Shown here piece by piece: positions 23,576-23,925 of a stretch of DNA of 23,925 nt. The stretch lies in the NCBI GenBank assembly GCA_039208045.1, contig JBCCRH010000032.1:1-23925 (forward strand), written 5' to 3'. The position numbers were made by a program, and so were the translations under genes. Position 1 is the first letter of the stretch, and each line of letters begins with the position of its first letter. The notes under the pieces were generated by a model that was not told where the DNA came from, did no database searches, and worked only from the letters and a program-made list of their open reading frames with translations. This stretch comes from JBCCRH01 sp039208045 (GTDB lineage Bacteria; Bacteroidota; Bacteroidia; Chitinophagales; Saprospiraceae).

Positions 23576-23925
23576 TTCCCCTCCGGCCGCAGCCCACGCA
23601 CAGTTTTGCCAGCTTGCCACATCTCGCTTTCGCGTAACTCTTGGAGCTCGGCTTCCAATTTCACCCGGTAGTCAGATTGGCTGTTGCTGTCGATGGAGCG
23701 CTGGGCTTCTTCGCCAGAGGCAACGTTATCGTAGAGTTCGTTGAATACGGGTAGTACGGCATCTTTAAACTTTTTCCACCAATCCAAAGCGCCGCGTTGG
23801 GCGGTGGTCGAACAGTTGGCATACATCCAGTCCATACCATTTTCGGCTACGAGCGGCATAAGGCTTTGGGTCAATTCTTCTACGGTCTCGTTAAAGGCTT
23901 CAGAAGGGGTGTGGCCGCGTTCGCG
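23569..23925 (-). CDS. ilvC: Ketol-acid reductoisomerase, C-terminal part (partial)
   Basis: The last ~118 residues of IlvC; the frame is open to the right edge of the window, so the start is outside. Visible hallmarks are 'RGHTPSEAFNETVEELTQSLMPL', 'MYANCSTTAQRGALDW' and 'SEMWQAGKTVRGLRPE', which belong to the C-terminal helical (knotted) domain. IlvC isomerises and reduces 2-acetolactate or 2-aceto-2-hydroxybutanoate with NADPH in valine and isoleucine synthesis. The final residues after LRPE (GKG) and the TGA at 23569-23571 are encoded by the edge of the C-rich repeat, so the original C-terminus may have been slightly changed. ilvA lies downstream on the same strand. Confidence 0.93.
   Translation of the reverse strand, partial: RERGHTPSEAFNETVEELTQSLMPLVAENGMDWMYANCSTTAQRGALDWWKKFKDAVLPVFNELYDNVASGEEAQRSIDSNSQSDYRVKLEAELQELRESEMWQAGKTVRGLRPEGKG

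Noticed and set aside
23310..23744. 144-codon plus-strand frame
   Set aside because: It is built from the C-rich repeat (Ser/Pro/Lys words) and then runs antisense to ilvC.

Overview
The window looks like a chromosomal segment of a Bacteroidota bacterium, most likely a Saprospiria/Lewinella-type lineage. The evidence is a PorP/SprF-family type IX secretion protein, a giant surface protein with a gliding-motility (CHU_C, type B) C-terminal sorting domain, a subtilisin-like protease with a type A sorting domain, three DUF4252 proteins behind an ECF sigma factor, very weak Shine-Dalgarno signals, and extragenic hairpin repeats of the kind common in this phylum. No rRNA, tRNA, CRISPR array, transposase gene or phage gene was seen.

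Layout. 1-900 (+): the end of a coiled-coil protein, then a thioredoxin-fold lipoprotein. 948-3848 (-): a secreted Asp-box/VPS10-like beta-propeller protein. 3948-6737 (-): an apparent operon of ECF sigma factor, membrane anti-sigma-like protein and three DUF4252 proteins, closed by a strong intrinsic terminator. 6738-7404: an extragenic patch with REP-like hairpins, a small ORF, a truncated nucleotidyltransferase-like remnant and a structured-RNA candidate. 7405-9027 (-): secreted S8 protease. 9142-9942 (-): BtuF/TroA-fold protein without a signal peptide. 10141-11767 (-): a two-gene operon of sulfotransferase-fold protein and class IV aminotransferase. 11846-12184 (-): a DUF1508 (YegP-like) protein with a repeat-rich leader. 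12429-20952 (-): a PorP/SprF protein followed by a ~2,480-residue surface protein with cohesin-like and PKD-like repeats. 20953-21783: an ~830 bp non-coding region holding a MITE-like inverted-repeat element. 21784-23925 (-): ilvA and the 3' end of ilvC, separated by ~510 bp of G-rich/C-rich low-complexity inverted repeat.

How the parts relate. The sigma/anti-sigma/DUF4252 block reads as one regulatory unit. The PorP/SprF and giant repeat protein look like a secretion partner and its cargo. ilvC and ilvA belong to isoleucine/valine biosynthesis, and the class IV aminotransferase nearby could act on branched-chain substrates, although its pairing with a sulfotransferase-fold protein suggests a more specialised role.

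The least explained items are the structured element at 7253-7399, the repeat-truncated nucleotidyltransferase remnant, the duplicated motif in the DUF1508 leader, the 163 bp inverted-repeat element at 21378-21540, and the G-quadruplex-bearing inverted repeat between ilvC and ilvA. I did not find a clearly new multi-gene system. The sulfotransferase/aminotransferase pair and the sigma/DUF4252 operon are the best functional candidates.
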